In this document: one piece after another, positions 31,560 to 44,665 of the stretch
Layout of the letters: the number at the start of each line of letters is the position of its first letter
How positions within the stretch are numbered: the first letter of the stretch is position 1
NCBI GenBank assembly: GCA_037367405.1
Contig: JAZKJV010001875.1
Span: 203,041-267,040, forward strand
Source: Ottelia alismoides
Lineage: Eukaryota; Streptophyta; Magnoliopsida; Alismatales; Hydrocharitaceae
Direction of reading: 5' to 3'
Length of the DNA: 64,000 nt
Position numbers and translations under genes: made by a program
Notes under the pieces: generated by a model
Databases searched by the model: none
What the model saw: the letters and a program-made list of their open reading frames with translations, nothing else
Told to the model about the DNA's origin: nothing

Positions 31560-32460
31560 AGGAACAATGCGACTCATCTTGAGAGTTGTTTCTCATTAGT
31601 ATTTTTTATTTTCTTGGCGAGAGATATCTTAGGGCAGTTGCCCATTTTTCTATTTTAGTAGAAGAATGGGTCCTTTGAGGGAATTATGATTTGTACATGA
31701 ACTTTGGATATTCACTTCTTCAAGGATCTATTTCTCCAGCTGGTGCCGGTGGACCCTCATCGAGATTTTCAGTTTTTTTGCATCACTTTTTCTTTGTTTC
31801 TCATGATTTCATGGAACCTATGGTGCATGCTAGTTTGATTAGACGGTTAATATAGAACTACTACCATACTTTGGCATAATTTCATACGATTTGAAAACCA
31901 ATAAATTCTTACATTAGAACTATCTGCCTAGAGTATTTTCATTGTATTTTGCATGCATTATAATTATATTTAAAATTCTACGTGGATCACTTGCATGTAG
32001 AGTGTTGGAGACAGGTATGATCTCTATCTTCACATGCATCATGTTTTCTTGTCGCATTCTTTGATTCTCCCCTTGTATGAAACATTTTTCACTAACAAAG
32101 GAAAACCGCACTCCCATTAATTTTGTTGAAAAATATCGAAAAAAGTGAAACCATAAAATAAGAAATTCTTTTGTAATTTTAACCAAAAATAAAAATAATT
32201 AGACTTAATTGCATTGGGAGAGAAATCCCCTCATTGTTACATATACACTTCACAAATGAGATGTGAGTACGTAAATGCTAAGGATTAGAGTCCGAAATCC
32301 TGGATTTGTACCCGAAGTCTTCAGGTACTAACCCTTACCACTTGGGAGCTACAAGCACTTGCCTTCAACCATAGCAATCGATTTGGTGTGCTTCACTTTA
32401 CACCTCTTTGAGCATGATATAACCCGATAGCCTGGGTAGATGACCTGTTGATTGGGGGGT
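31560..32460 (+). mobile_element. Decayed Athila-type leader (remnant G)
   Basis: The segment 31971-32060 (TACGTGGATCACTTGCATGT, GTGTTGGAGACAGGTATGA, CATGCATCATG) closely follows 7560-7635 of element 1, and 32213-32320 (GGGAGAGAAATCCCCTCATTG ... GTGAGTACGTAAATGCTAAGG) follows the leader of element B near 61360-61420. The LINE lies at its left edge. No gag follows. Clear homology, but heavily mutated. Confidence 0.7.
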
Positions 32461-32772
32461 GTAAAGATGTTTGTTGGGTGACATGGAGACTCATTTTTAT
32501 GCTTGTGTAACATAACTATTTAATCACTGAACTTTAAAATTGTATGGATTAACGATCGAACTCTTACAACCATTTTGACAAAAACTAAACCAGTAACATG
32601 TACAAATAATATAAAAATATACAAAAAAATTTGCAAAATATTCTTACAAATATTCAACAAAGATATCCATACCCCATTAGTTTAATGTACGCACTAGTTA
32701 AAGTACGAGCTATGGGAAAAAGTATATATGTAATATGTACATAATCAAAGAATATATGTACACAATTGGATG

Positions 32773-32813
<41 letters not shown>

Positions 32814-32829
32814 AAGTATTATGTATAAA
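32461..32829 (+). other. Unresolved AT-rich stretch with microsatellite
   Basis: Holds a TTTGCAAAATATT...CTTACAAATATT part and GTTAAAGTACGAGCTATGG. Read on the minus strand these recall the words around 15395-15420 and 15670-15760 of the element 1 3' region, so an inverted piece of an Athila 3' region is possible. No gene. Confidence 0.3.
32775..32810 (+). repeat. (AT)18 microsatellite
   Basis: Uninterrupted AT dinucleotide run of 36 bp. Confidence 0.95.
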
Positions 32830-35386
32830 CTAGTCAAAGTACCGCTTTTGGCCTTATCCCTTCAAAGTCGTTGGATCTCAATGATCCAACAGTCCCTAAT
32901 GTGTCGTCTTCCTTTGCCCTTCACCTCTCTCCCACAATCTCTAGTGCAACAGCCTCCATATCCCTTTTCTCACTTCGCTTCATGCATCCTCACACCAATT
33001 TTAGATGATCCGTAGTTGCCCCTGTTGTCCCTCTTTTTTTTCCAACCGTTAATTCTCATCCATCCACTCACAAACAACTCTTCCCACTATCTAGAACCAT
33101 ATCTCTACTCATTGTTCACCTACATATCATCAATGTGCCAAAGTTGACCCACCTTCACATGAGAGATACCCAAGCCCCCTTAGACCTCCAACTCACAACT
33201 GAGGACCCCCAAGACGAGCAACGAATGGGTTTCTTCTCCAGTGAGATCTGAAGGACTTCCTCCACCACTATAACTCCCACTCCATAGTACTACTCGAGCT
33301 CATGAATCGTCGCGCCTCCGAGTGATGACCCAGAGCATCACAACTCTATCCCAGGAACCCTCTCCACCACTCCAACATCTTTATTACTTTTCCAAGTAAC
33401 TCGATCTTTCCCCTTTTTCTTTTTCTCCATTTTTATTCGCTTCACACATGCACGCTCTAACCTCGATCCTCACCATCCCTTTAGGGCATCACCTCGCCTT
33501 CTCCATACCTTTAGCCACCGTGCTCTGCCTTACTCCTTGCACGAGAGCAATAACACTAGGTCCTCCACATCTTTATGCCTCATAGAACTTCAATACATCC
33601 TTATCATCCCCCATTCACTACCATAATCTCATTGATCTGACGAAGTGAAGTAGCTCTAGTCTCTAGATCTACCTCCAACATGTCTGCAATGCTACGCCTC
33701 GTCAACAACTACAAGAGACACGCCTCCCCACACCAACCTTTGCCAGCACCTCCTCGATGTGCCAGGAGTCCTCGATGTGAAGGACAACACTGAAGAAGCT
33801 TCCAGGAGCTTATCAGAGCTCTGCTTTCTATTATCCACTTGCAAAGGAGGCTAAAGTAGCAATTACCATTGCATGAGGCCCAACCATGATCCATGATCCA
33901 CAACATGAGTCTTTGCCAGTGGTAGATACCATATGATGACCCCGTAGGAGGAGATTACGTATGTCCAATCGTGCTCCGATATGGGTGCTTGGATCTCCTT
34001 GATTCAATGGTTGAGATGCTCACTTTGAGCCACCCACTGCACCATCAGTCTTAGAGTTAATGAGCCTAGCCCAAGGCATTCCTACCATCCACCTGGACCA
34101 AGACTCAAACCCTAAATTAAGCACCACCTGAGCCTCACTATCACGTGTGCCCTGCACGTGAGAGGGAAAATTGCAGCGTCGACTCTAAAACTTTCAGATT
34201 TTGCACTTTGGTCTAGACATGTGTCCATCACATGTAGCGCATGGATATTTGCATCCAAGCCCCGATGGGTTTCCATAATTGCAAATCAATCCCCATACGC
34301 TTGGAAAATATCAAAGAAGACCTTGTAGATTATTTTATTTGCATTGTTTGCACTTTTATGTAGTGTTTAATTCATTTTAATCATGTTTTATAGAAAAACC
34401 CTTAGACTATATTGGGAATATCTTAAGCATATGAACTCTAATAAATTGAATGGAATTAGCTTGGTTTTAAATCTCTTTTAATTATCTTTATGATGGCATG
34501 TTACCTCTATGAGATGATTTGTAGACAATTATTTAATAGTCAGATAAGTGTTCTGATTGTTAACTCATATTAAATGTAATAATTAGCACCTAAGTCCAAA
34601 GTTTGCAATTAAGTGGGCCCTTGAATCCCTGTTTAACATAGAAATTTTATTAGGAAATTAAGAATCTGATTTAGGGACATTAGTTTCCTGATTAGTTACC
34701 ATTTAGGATTAAAGAACTTAGGGCTTGAGATTTAAGGAGTATCTTAACATTTAAATTGGAGCATAACAATTATACTTAATGTGAGACTAATTTCTAACAT
34801 GAGAGATTGATCATTATAACATTAGTTCAGTGGCATTGTTTCTTGCTTGTGATCATTTGCGCATTATCATCATAATTGCACTCTTCATTTTGTTACATCT
34901 TAATATGCATAAAAACAACCATAAAAAATCTTGCATGAGTTCACCATAATCATAATAACACCATCTTAGATAAGCCTTGAGTTTGACCCTAGACTTAGCC
35001 AGGTTAAAAATCAATCCCTACTTCCTCACACATGTTAGTGTGGTTCTGAGTAGTTCTTTGTTCCCTGACTATGACACATTATCACATTATTAACATAATG
35101 GAATAATGTACTATAATATGTAGTTATTATCACATTATTAAAATATGTAGGTGAATAATGAGCGGATGCATGGTTTCGAGCAAGTGGAGAGAGTTGTGTG
35201 TGCGTGGAGGACTGGGACCAAATGGTTGGCGAAGGAGACGAACAATGTGAGAAACTACTGGTCATGTTAGATAGGCATGAGAATGCGTAGAAGTTTAGGG
35301 AGAAATGGGAGACAAAGGGTGTCACACTAGATATCATGGGAGAGAGGTCAAGGGCGGAGCCAAAGGAGTGTTTGCACCGATAGCAT
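32830..35386 (+). repeat. Decayed Athila-type LTR H (GC block to near 3' end)
   Basis: A CT-rich, GC-richer block (32840-34160) is followed by GCACGTGAGAG, TTTTGCACTTTGGTCTAGACATGTG, ATTTGCATCCAAGCCCC (34150-34270), the late-LTR minisatellite pattern of the intact elements, then AT-rich sequence, then CCTTGAGTTTGACCCTAGAC...CCAGGTTAA (34975-35007), which mirrors the word near the 3' end of LTR 1 and 2. No U3 start was found. Frames here are short and unrecognised. Confidence 0.5.
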
Positions 35387-36348
35387 TGAGGAATCCATGA
35401 TTCATTAACATTCTTAATGCATTTTGTCTTAAAAACCTTAACATATACATGTAAATATCCATTAATTTCCATTTCTTAACAAAACTTCATTCATGAATAA
35501 AAATGTCATTTTATGCCTTAAAAACATGTAAGAGAATAAAGAGAAAAAATAAAAAGAAGGTAGACTGTATATATGTACAGTATGACTATGAAATATAAAT
35601 ATATATAAAAGATATATTTATATAACTAACCCCCAAGATAAAGTCATCATGAATGTCGACAAACAAATTAGTAGGGATAGATTAGAAGAAAACCATAAAA
35701 AGAATTATTTATTCGCTTTACAAGTCATTCATTATTTATATAATAAACACCCAAACTTCAATGATTTTAATTAATTCATTTGTACATATTTTTCATCGAA
35801 TTCTTCTCTTATTTATTTCTAAAAATATATCAAAATATAAAAATAAATTAAAAATATTATCTTGTATATGTGACAATAAATTCAACTTTTAAATTTTCAA
35901 TTTCTCAACTTCCGAACATCATAACTTCTTCATACAAACTCCAATTTCAATCTACTCACCTTTAAAGTTCATAAAATAATATTCTCTAATTAATAAAGAT
36001 ACTTTCACTAAAGTCAAAGTCCGTTTGAAAAAAGTTGATTTTGGGACATAATAACAACTGAGTTTCTGGGCCATTTATTTTATTCAAAAGATATTATTTA
36101 TAGTTTTAGTGATTTAATTATTTTATTTTTTTGATCTTGTATTTTACCCATAACTTATTTCAGAATTTTTAGACAATACTTAATATTTTAAATAAATCCA
36201 AAACCCTATTTTATATATGAATTTGAACTGCAATACATATATCTATATTTATTTATATATCTAAATTAATTTATTAAAATCCATAAAAATTCACATACAT
36301 TTTATTTATTATCTTAATAACTAATAAAATATAAAAATGACATGTTAT
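35387..36348 (+). repeat. LTR D, U3 part, cut by LTR C
   Basis: Starts TGAGGAATCCATGATTCATT like the family LTR start, with GTCTTAAAAACCTTAACATA, a decayed GTCGACAAAC...GTAGGGATAGA block (35658-35685), then AT-rich U3. It stops where LTR C begins; its remainder should lie beyond the window. Whether it is a solo LTR or part of a full element cannot be seen. Confidence 0.65.
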
Positions 36349-39127
36349 TGATGATTCTCCATTTTAACGTATTTATTCTTTCATTTTGGCCTTAAAACCA
36401 TAGCTAAATGCATGTATATATAATTATTTTATCAAAATAAGAACTTCATATTTGTACAAAATATTGTACTAATTATTATATAAATTACATTATGTAAAGA
36501 AAAAATTGAATAATAAAAAAAAGAAAAAGAATAAAGTGTCAAATGTATTTTATGACCCTAAACTCCAAGACCAAATAAAGAATAGATTTGGTCGACAAGG
36601 AATAAATTAAGGGGAGATAATGGCCAAAAAGATAATAAAATTACCATTTATTTTATTCGTAAATGATTCATTTTTGGGACCCACTTTATTCTTTAATATT
36701 TATACCTCAAATCCAGAAACTTTGTACATGAAAGTTATAGATAAAAATAAATAGAAAATACAAAATTTATTTCAAGTAAAAATAATATACAGTATACATT
36801 TTGTACTCAGAAAAAAAGACAAAACCCAAAATTCCAAAACCCCCATATATTTTCAATAAAAACTCTAAATATATCAAAATCACTTTTAATTGTATATAAC
36901 TTTTAATAAGCTATTTAATAAAGGCAGTTTCACTTAATTTGGATTTAAGTTTTGAAAGTTAGGTTTTGGACCCCTATTAGATAGTTTACCTGAATAAAAT
37001 ATTCATTTTATTTATTATTTTAATATTTATAATTTTATATTTCTATAATATTTAAATATTATTTATAATATATACATATTTGGAATGAAATAAAACCATT
37101 ATAAAAACATAAAATATGGACCTTTTTTGGAAAAAAATATTTTTAAATTTTTAGGTATTTTCTAAGTCAAATAAGGGAAAAAAGAGCTCATTTTTATTTT
37201 TTAATAAAAAGAAAATGTGTATAAGTATAAATAAATATATAGATGAAGTACCTATACTTATACCTATATAAAATGTTTCACTATTTATTTAAGTGTACAA
37301 ATAACATCAGAAAAATACAATAAAACTATAATTGTATTCATAAAAATAAGTTATAAATATAGAAAATATGTAAATAAAATAATCAAATAAAAATGCAAAA
37401 AAAAAATAAAATATACAAAACATAGGTTAATATACTTATAGATGTACTTGTAAATAGTAACTTGTAATAGGTTAACTAAAAAAATAAATATAAATCATAT
37501 TAAAATACTACATATAATAATAAACATTTATTATGTTTTAAATTTTTCGAAAATAAAAACTTGGTATTCTTCATTCAATTATTTTTGAATAAAGACCCCA
37601 CTTTTGTCCTTGGCGACCTAGGAGAACCAATCAGGATACGACGAGTGTTGACCCAAGTCAGCTATCCTTCCTCGCCTCTGGCCCCTATCAGAACCTCGAG
37701 TACCCCATATTCTCCACCTCTACCCGAATGAATTGCCTCAAGTCCTTCATGAAATCTCTTCCCATCACAATCAGCATCCATGCCTACTCATTAGATTCAT
37801 CTGATCTTCATCGAGCCTCTCAATGATCTAGATTGAAAAGCACCCAAAATCTTATCTATAAATAAAACCCAAATTCTTTACATCCCATGTTGACCCCTCT
37901 TCAAGCTTTGTAATCCCTCCAGCACTACGTGTATGAGTTCTCCGATGATAGAGGAAGGTCCCTCGAGTTTGGAGCAGTATAGGAGGAGGAGAGGAGGTCC
38001 AGGCGGTGATCTGGTGGCATCCTGCTCCATGGCTTCCCAATAAGGTAAGAGTTATGCAATTTTACTTTCTAGGGTAGATTTTGATTCCGTCCTTCCATTA
38101 CTGCATTTAGTTCAGTCTTTAGATCGTAGGATTACTTGTAATTCCATTAATGAGTTCACCATTAGGGCTCCGACCACTTCACCGTGATTCAACCAGTCCC
38201 GACCTCGCCTGATTGCCTCATCATCTTTCCCTTACAATGCTTCATCTATCTGACCCCCTTGCACCCTTCGAGCCCCCCTGTATCGAAGGATCGGTGCACC
38301 CTCCATTTCCTATTACTGGAGCACCTCCACTCACCCAACCGCGAACTTCACCAATAACGACCCGGACTTGACCAACCTTACTTTGCGAAGCTTCCCATAT
38401 ATTTTGCAGGTCTGAAGGGCCATGTTTGAGGGGTCTCCGAGGTACTCAAACATTCCCAAGTATCCCAGCTATCCATGACCCCATCGATGGGGCCTAGATC
38501 CAATTTACGGGTCTCCCAGCTGCGGATCTTCATGATGAAGCATTTCCACATCTCAACAGTAAGCGAGGTGGTCTGGAGCGCCAAATCCGAACAATCAAAG
38601 GAGTTGAGGAGCTACATTCTTCTCAGTTCATCCATCGAGCTACACCGTAGTCCAATCAAGAGTCGTGCTCCAGATGCAGTAGATGGTATCCGATCAAGTG
38701 AAGCCACGATCGTCCGATCTCATCCCGAGATCTAATCCTACTTGTCATCATCAACCGTCATCATGCATTGTGGAGCTGCCACGTGTCCAAGTAAAGTCAT
38801 CTCAACCGTCGACCCATGTGGAAAATAGGGGTAATTTGCACCAGACACCTACCGACTTTTGTTATTTCTTTTTAGTATTTAGAATATAGTTTGAAGTGTA
38901 AATAAAATTGTAAAATTTACATTGATCCCCTTATTATTTTCGGATGTTGCGTTCATGTCCACATTATCTCAACTCATGTGACTTGCCACGTGAGTTGGGT
39001 ATTTTACAGCTATAACCCCTCAATTTTGTATATTTATTTTTAATACAAAAAATTGTATATTCAGTGTTAACATTTTTAGACAAATTGTAAATAGGGCATG
39101 CAATTTTTGTATATTTGCATTTATGCC
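36349..39127 (+). repeat. LTR C, cut by element B
   Basis: Starts TGATGATTCTCC, with the U3 block TAAGGGGAGATAATGG (36607-36622), TATAAATA (37857-37864), a GC-richer leader, a putative 365-nt intron (38045-38409; AATAAG|GTAAGA ... ATTTTGCAG|GTCTG) and the late GGGTAATTTGCACC / TATTTGCATTTATGCC words (38830-39127). Element B begins at 39128, so LTR C is split and its end lies outside the window. Frames at 38475-38889 cross the putative splice acceptor region and are not called. Confidence 0.75.
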
Positions 39128-40717
39128 TGATGAATCTCCATTTCATCACCTTTATTCTATCATTTTGGCCTTAAAAAACCCCAGCAAATGCATGAAAATA
39201 GCATCAATTTGTTCATAATAGCATCTATTATTTATTGTATTAAATGTACATAGAATAAGGTTTTTAATGCCAAAATTATAGAATAAAGGAAAGAAAAGAA
39301 AAAGGAATAAAATATTGCAAATATTTTATGACCCGAACACCGAGACCAAGGCCAGCATGGAATTGGTCGACAAGGAATAAAGTAGGGGGAGATAAGGGCC
39401 AGTATACAATAAACACCTTATTTCTTTATTCATTTATCTATGCATTTTTGACACCTATTTTGTATATAATTATTCATTCATCAATTTAAAATCTTTTGTA
39501 CATGAAAGTTGTAGACAATAATGTAAATAAAAATACAAAATTGAGTTTGTGTAAAAATAATACTCAGAGTACATTTTATACACAAAATAAAAAGCAAGAA
39601 TCTCAACTTCACAGACCCATATCTTGCAAATAAAAACTCCAAATCACCCAAACTCACCTTTAATTGTATATAACATCCCATGAACTATTTTATAAAATCA
39701 GTTTCATAATTTTTGGAATCCATCTGTGGAAGTTAGGTTTTTAGCTCCCCTTGCATATAGTACTGATTAAAATATTCATTTTATTCAATATTTATTATTT
39801 ATATAAATTTATATTTTTAGAATTTTGTAAATAATGTATATAATACATGTACATACTGAAATTAAAAGAAAACCAAAAATAACTTGTGAAATAAAATAAG
39901 TCTATGTATCACATAGGCAAAACACCTATAAAATAAGTATGTACATAAATAAAAGGGGATTTTAATTCTTTTATTCTTTATTCATCTATATTTTTTATGA
40001 TGTTGTAAATATTATATAAAACTTATTAATACAAATCCAAAATAAAAACAAATAAAATACATTAAATAAATAAAATATATATAATTCATAGGTAAAATAC
40101 CTATAAGTATACTTACATATACATATACACATTTATTTAAAAATGTAAATAAACTCTTAAAATGAAATAAAAATATATTTATACTCACAAAAAGAAATTA
40201 TAAATTTATAAAATAATACAATAAAATAATAAAATAAAATAAACAAATTAAAAATAAAATATACAAAAATACATGTAAATACATACATATCCACATTATT
40301 AAAATAAAATCGTAATAAAATACCTCAAAAAATAAATAAAAATCATAAATAAATACTACATGAAATAATACACATTTTTTATTTTATAAGCAAAAATTAA
40401 TGAAATCATTTACTAATTTAAATAATTTATTCTTTAATCTTCCAGCCTGTTTTGTCCTCTAGTGGCCTCCGTGGACCAATGGCAGGCCACCATTAGTTGA
40501 CCGCAGGTCAACTCCTTGGACCTAGACCTGCGGCTCTGACAGATCACGAGAGCCCCCACTTCCCCGATTTTTCACGCCAATTTTGTAGCTCGAGATCGAT
40601 GGGACCCTTCATGAAAAGTGTTCCTTGTACATCCATGACCCACGCCCTATCCCATGCTTCCTTGTACATAGCCTCGATTCATCGATATTCGCAACAATAA
40701 GGGTGCCCCAGCCTGTT

Positions 40718-40725
40718 TATAAATA
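40718..40725 (+). promoter_or_regulatory. Predicted TATA box of LTR B
   Basis: TATAAATA, a good plant TATA match, at the AT-to-GC switch, 219 nt before the putative intron donor. Confidence 0.55.
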
Positions 40726-40936
40726 AACCACCTCCGCCTTCCTCCAAATTTTGGTCAATTTTCCTTCGTTCTCAGTCCCCACCTTCGGTCTAGCGTGCTC
40801 CTCCGTGACAGGGAGAAGCTCCTAGAGGGCTTGAGCGGGCTGGAGCGGCGGAGGTTGCACCCACGGCCACCAACTCCGGCGGTCCTGCTCCTTGGCCTCC
40901 CCGGCCAAGTCGAGCTGCGCACTTTATTTTTCTTAG

Positions 40937-41128
40937 GTAATTTTTATTCCCGTCGTTTTATTTCTGTATTTAAATTAGCACTTAGCTCGTAGGTGTAGCG
41001 TAACCAAGCCGACCCATAGTTCACCGGAGCTCTCCTCCGGCGAACACCTCCACCCGCCTCTTCGTGCTGATGCAGCTTCATCTTGGGCCGAGGAATTCCC
41101 CTCGAGCCGTGTGAGTATTTTTCTGCAG
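40937..41128 (+). other. Putative intron in LTR B leader
   Basis: TCTTAG|GTAATT to TTTTTCTGCAG|GTTAG, 192 nt. Same position relative to the TATA as in the other LTR types. Confidence 0.45.
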
Positions 41129-42901
41129 GTTAGGTGCGTCGATAAGCACCAGGAGTCGCTATCAGAGTTCATCGGAGACACCTGGAGCCCCTTGACTTCT
41201 TCGACGTCAAGGAGGTGCTCCAGTGCCCCTCCGTCCGATCAGAAACCTCCAGCAGCGAGAGCCACCTGCCAGGAAGCCAGTGGGAGCCTCAGAAGCCTCG
41301 AAGGACACTGGAGAAGCGAGCTCGAAGGCGGGGAAGTTCGGCCATCCCGGCCTTCTTCCCTGTTCTTTCACCTTGCCTCGCCGCCGTCGGATGGAGGAGG
41401 TCTCCCCAGGTCGAAGCACAACCGTTGGATCTGCCCGCGCCTTAGCCGTAGGATCACGCTAGATAATCTAATCTCCACCGTGGATCCGTGAAGCGGTATC
41501 GACCGCTGGATATGCGACGCGTGGCAAGTGAATCAATCCGAGCCGTTCGCCCGCGCGCACTTTGGGGGTAATTTGCATATTCAACCCCCACTTTTATTGT
41601 ATTTAATTTTTAATATTGTAAATTAAATAGCAAGTTGTAAATAAATTGTATATTTTGCAGAAAGGACCCTAGGTTTATTAGATTTGCATTTAGGTCCTTC
41701 CGCGCCTCACGTGCAGTCCCACGTGAGGCGCGTGAAAATTGCATGTAAGCCCTGACAGGTTTGTCTATTTGGTTTTAGTCCTGAAAATTGCAGAATACGT
41801 TATAATACTTTGGTGTTTTTGCACTGTAACCCTCTGAACTTATTTTATTTGCAACAATGCCCCTGCCAATTAGGATTAATGTTAAATATTTTAAATACCT
41901 ATGTGGCTTCTAAAAACTCACAAAAATTAGGATTAATGTTTCATGTGATGCACTTGCACGTCCATATTTTATTTCACAATTTTGCCATTTTTCCTAATTA
42001 TTAAAAATGAAAAAGAAGCCCTTTTGCACTGTTTAAATTAGAAAATAAAAAAATTAGAAAATGTTTTTCAAAAATTCCAAAAATATTATATATGGTATAT
42101 TTATTTATATATTGAGTCCAGAAATTGAAAACCCAAAAAAATAGAAAAAGAAAATATAAAAATATCAAGAAGCTCCAAAATCCTAAAAAAATATAAAAAC
42201 CCTTCAAAAATACCAAAAATATGTTTTCCTATTTTATAATTATCTATATATCATTATTTATGTATTAAAATTAATTTGGGTTAATTTTGACACTTATTCT
42301 ATAATTTTAAAATCCAAATTAATTTCGGCCTATTTAATTAGTCCCATATTAGGGACATTTTTGGAATTAAAAACAACATAAAAATTAGAAAAATATAAAA
42401 AGCCTAAAAAATATATATTATACTTAATATATTGAGTATATATATATCTATGTCTATGTATCCTTATACTACATCCCTCTCTCTTCTTATATGTTTATTT
42501 CTTTATATTTATATATATTATATCATTAAAAATAAAAAAAATTAATTAAAAATTACAAAATATAAAAACAAAATAAAAATTATAAAAACTAAAAATAAAA
42601 AAAATTATAAAAACCCAAAAACCCACTAAAATAATAAATGGACATGAACAAAGGATTGAATAATTACACAACACACATACACTCCCTTCGCCTCCCAGTG
42701 TTCGACCTCTACTTGTGCTTACACCTATACACATTTCATGTAGAGTTATAATAAATTTTAACTCCACATTTTTGGATATTCATTGCATATTTATTGTGGG
42801 TTAATTGTTGATCGATCTGGGGATCTTCAAGAGGTCAATTCAGCGACTGGATGTCTCGCCCTGTGAGATATCTAGACCTCGACAAATCTGCGCTCATCAA
42901 A

Positions 42902-42919
42902 TGGCGCCGTTGCCGGGGA
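42902..42919 (+). other. Primer-binding site of element B, tRNA-Asp
   Basis: TGGCGCCGTTGCCGGGGA, identical to those of elements 1 and 2, two bases after LTR B. Element 2 is inserted one base past it. Confidence 0.92.
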
Positions 42920-42920
42920 G
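42916..42920 (+). repeat. Target-site duplication GGGAG, left copy
   Basis: Matches 60304-60308. Its first four bases are the end of B's primer site. Confidence 0.95.
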
Positions 42921-44095
42921 TGATGAATACCCATTCATCACTCTTTATTCTTCTATTTTAGCTACAAAAACCTTTGCAAATACATGTAAATATGTGTAAA
43001 TACAAATAATTACCAAAAGCATGCATTGTGTAAAAAGATATAATTAGCATGTTTTTGTGCAAAAATAAAAGAATAAAGAGTAAAAAGAAAAAGAGGGAAA
43101 TATTTAAAATAAATATTGAGCAACCTAACCCAAGGGAGGGCTCAGCATGGGCCTGACCGCATAAAAGCCAAAGTAGAGGGAGATAGGAGCTCATGTGTAC
43201 ATACTTTTGTAAATAAATAAAATTATATTTTCCTCACCCAAAAATATGCTTGTATACATTTTGTATATATTTAGAAACTATTAAAAACAAAATAAAAATT
43301 TAAAAATCAAAATTCCAAAAATGCCCTTTCACCATGTATATAGACCATCATCCTTTATTTATTTAACCCTATAAATAAATAAAATTATTTTCTAAAATTT
43401 TTGTAAATATTCTATGTTACATATTGTAAATACATAAAATAACAAGAAACAAAACAAAAATCAAATAAAAAGTACAAAATTAAAAATACAAAAATACATT
43501 GTATAAATACCATGTATATAAATGTATACAACTATTTATTTCACCCTTGTGTATAAATAATTAAAATAAAATAAAAATACCATTTTGTTCTTTATTTTAT
43601 GATGTAAATAAATAAAATATAAAATGGGCATAAAAATACATAAAAATAACAAATAAAAAAATCAAAAATTAAAATCTATACAGTGTACATATACCTATAT
43701 ATATAGCTACCCTATTTTTATTTCCAAAAATTAATTCAAAATCACTAAGAAATAGAAAAAAATAAAAGAAAAATATTTCATGTTTTGAGTTTTTCTTAAT
43801 TCGGCCTTTTTCTACCTTAAATTAAATAAACAAAAAAATTAAAAACGTGGCAGCTCCTGATTGGTCCACGGGGGATTGTTGACCCCGGTCAACTCCCCCG
43901 CGGACTCTTTCCTTTTGCGTCGATTCGCGCCCGACCCGACTTCGTCGATTTCTCCACGCATCTCCAGCCTGTCGCCTCCACGAACCCCGCGCCCGGATTC
44001 TTCGCCGTTCATCCGACATCCTCGCCGGATCCTTCGCCGTGGGATCCACGCCTTCCATAGCTGCCTCCATTCAACCCTAATCGGCCCTGTCTCCA

Positions 44096-44102
44096 TATAT
44101 AT
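44096..44102 (+). promoter_or_regulatory. Predicted LTR core promoter (TATA box), 5' LTR of element 2
   Basis: TATATAT followed by a CCGACCTCCGCC stretch, at the position homologous to 4459 in element 1. Confidence 0.6.
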
Positions 44103-44355
44103 CCCGACCTCCGCCGCCTCCGCGCCTCATCTTTGGCTCGCCACTTTCATTCCCGTGACCTCCAGAGCAATCACCGAGGTGACAGCTCGCGTTTGCCCCT
44201 GTTGCAGTGAGGAGAGGGTGCCCCGACCATCGATCCGGCAGCTTCGCGCCGCCGTGCTCCGCCGCTTGCAGGAGCTCGAGCCTCAGGCCTTGACGCCCTT
44301 CGAGGCTACGACCAGGAGCTAGACAAGCTCCAGCACAGTCTCCCGCATCATCCAG

Positions 44356-44665
44356 GTAGCCGATTAGCCCTTTCCTTTAGCTTAATTTTTCATTTCGCCC
44401 AAATCGCATCTCCGACGAGTTCCCCTGATTCCGGCCATATCGCGCACTTTATCGATCATTGGAACCCATACACACCTTCGCCATCCTCCGACGCACGTTC
44501 TTCGCTCTTTCATTCAACCCAGCTCGCCCCGGAGCTGGGAGTCGAGCTCCACCATCCTCCGCTCGCCGGAGCTCATCCGCCCCGACCCACAGTCCACGTT
44601 CACTTCGCTTCTTCGGGTCGAGGCACTTTGCCCTCGACCCGCGAAGCTTCTGGTGCCTTTTGCAG
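44356..44665 (+). other. Putative intron in LTR leader, 5' LTR of element 2
   Basis: CATCCAG|GTAGCC to GCCTTTTGCAG|GTCAAAAGG, 310 nt, the same length as in element 1 despite many internal changes. Confidence 0.5.

Larger units (their letters stand above)
39128..42899 (+). repeat. 5' LTR of element B
   Basis: 3772 bp, TGATGAATCTCC...GCTCATCA, followed by a primer site. U3 block AGTAGGGGGAGATAAGGGC at 39381-39399; TATAAATA at 40718-40725; GC-rich leader; putative 192-nt intron 40937-41128 (TCTTAG|GTAATT ... TTCTGCAG|GTTAG); CACGTG-bearing late repeats (41565-41870). The five bases before it (ATGCC) would be its target-site duplication, but the partner is outside the window. Frames 41111-41491 and others in the GC block are not conserved elsewhere and are not called. 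Confidence 0.85.

Noticed and set aside
35035..35472. 145-codon minus-strand frame spanning the LTR H/LTR D junction
   Set aside because: It crosses a transposon junction and has no recognisable domain, so it is a chance frame.
42902..42919. A second, misplaced PBS belonging to element 2
   Set aside because: It lies outside element 2's duplication and directly follows a different LTR end, so it belongs to element B.
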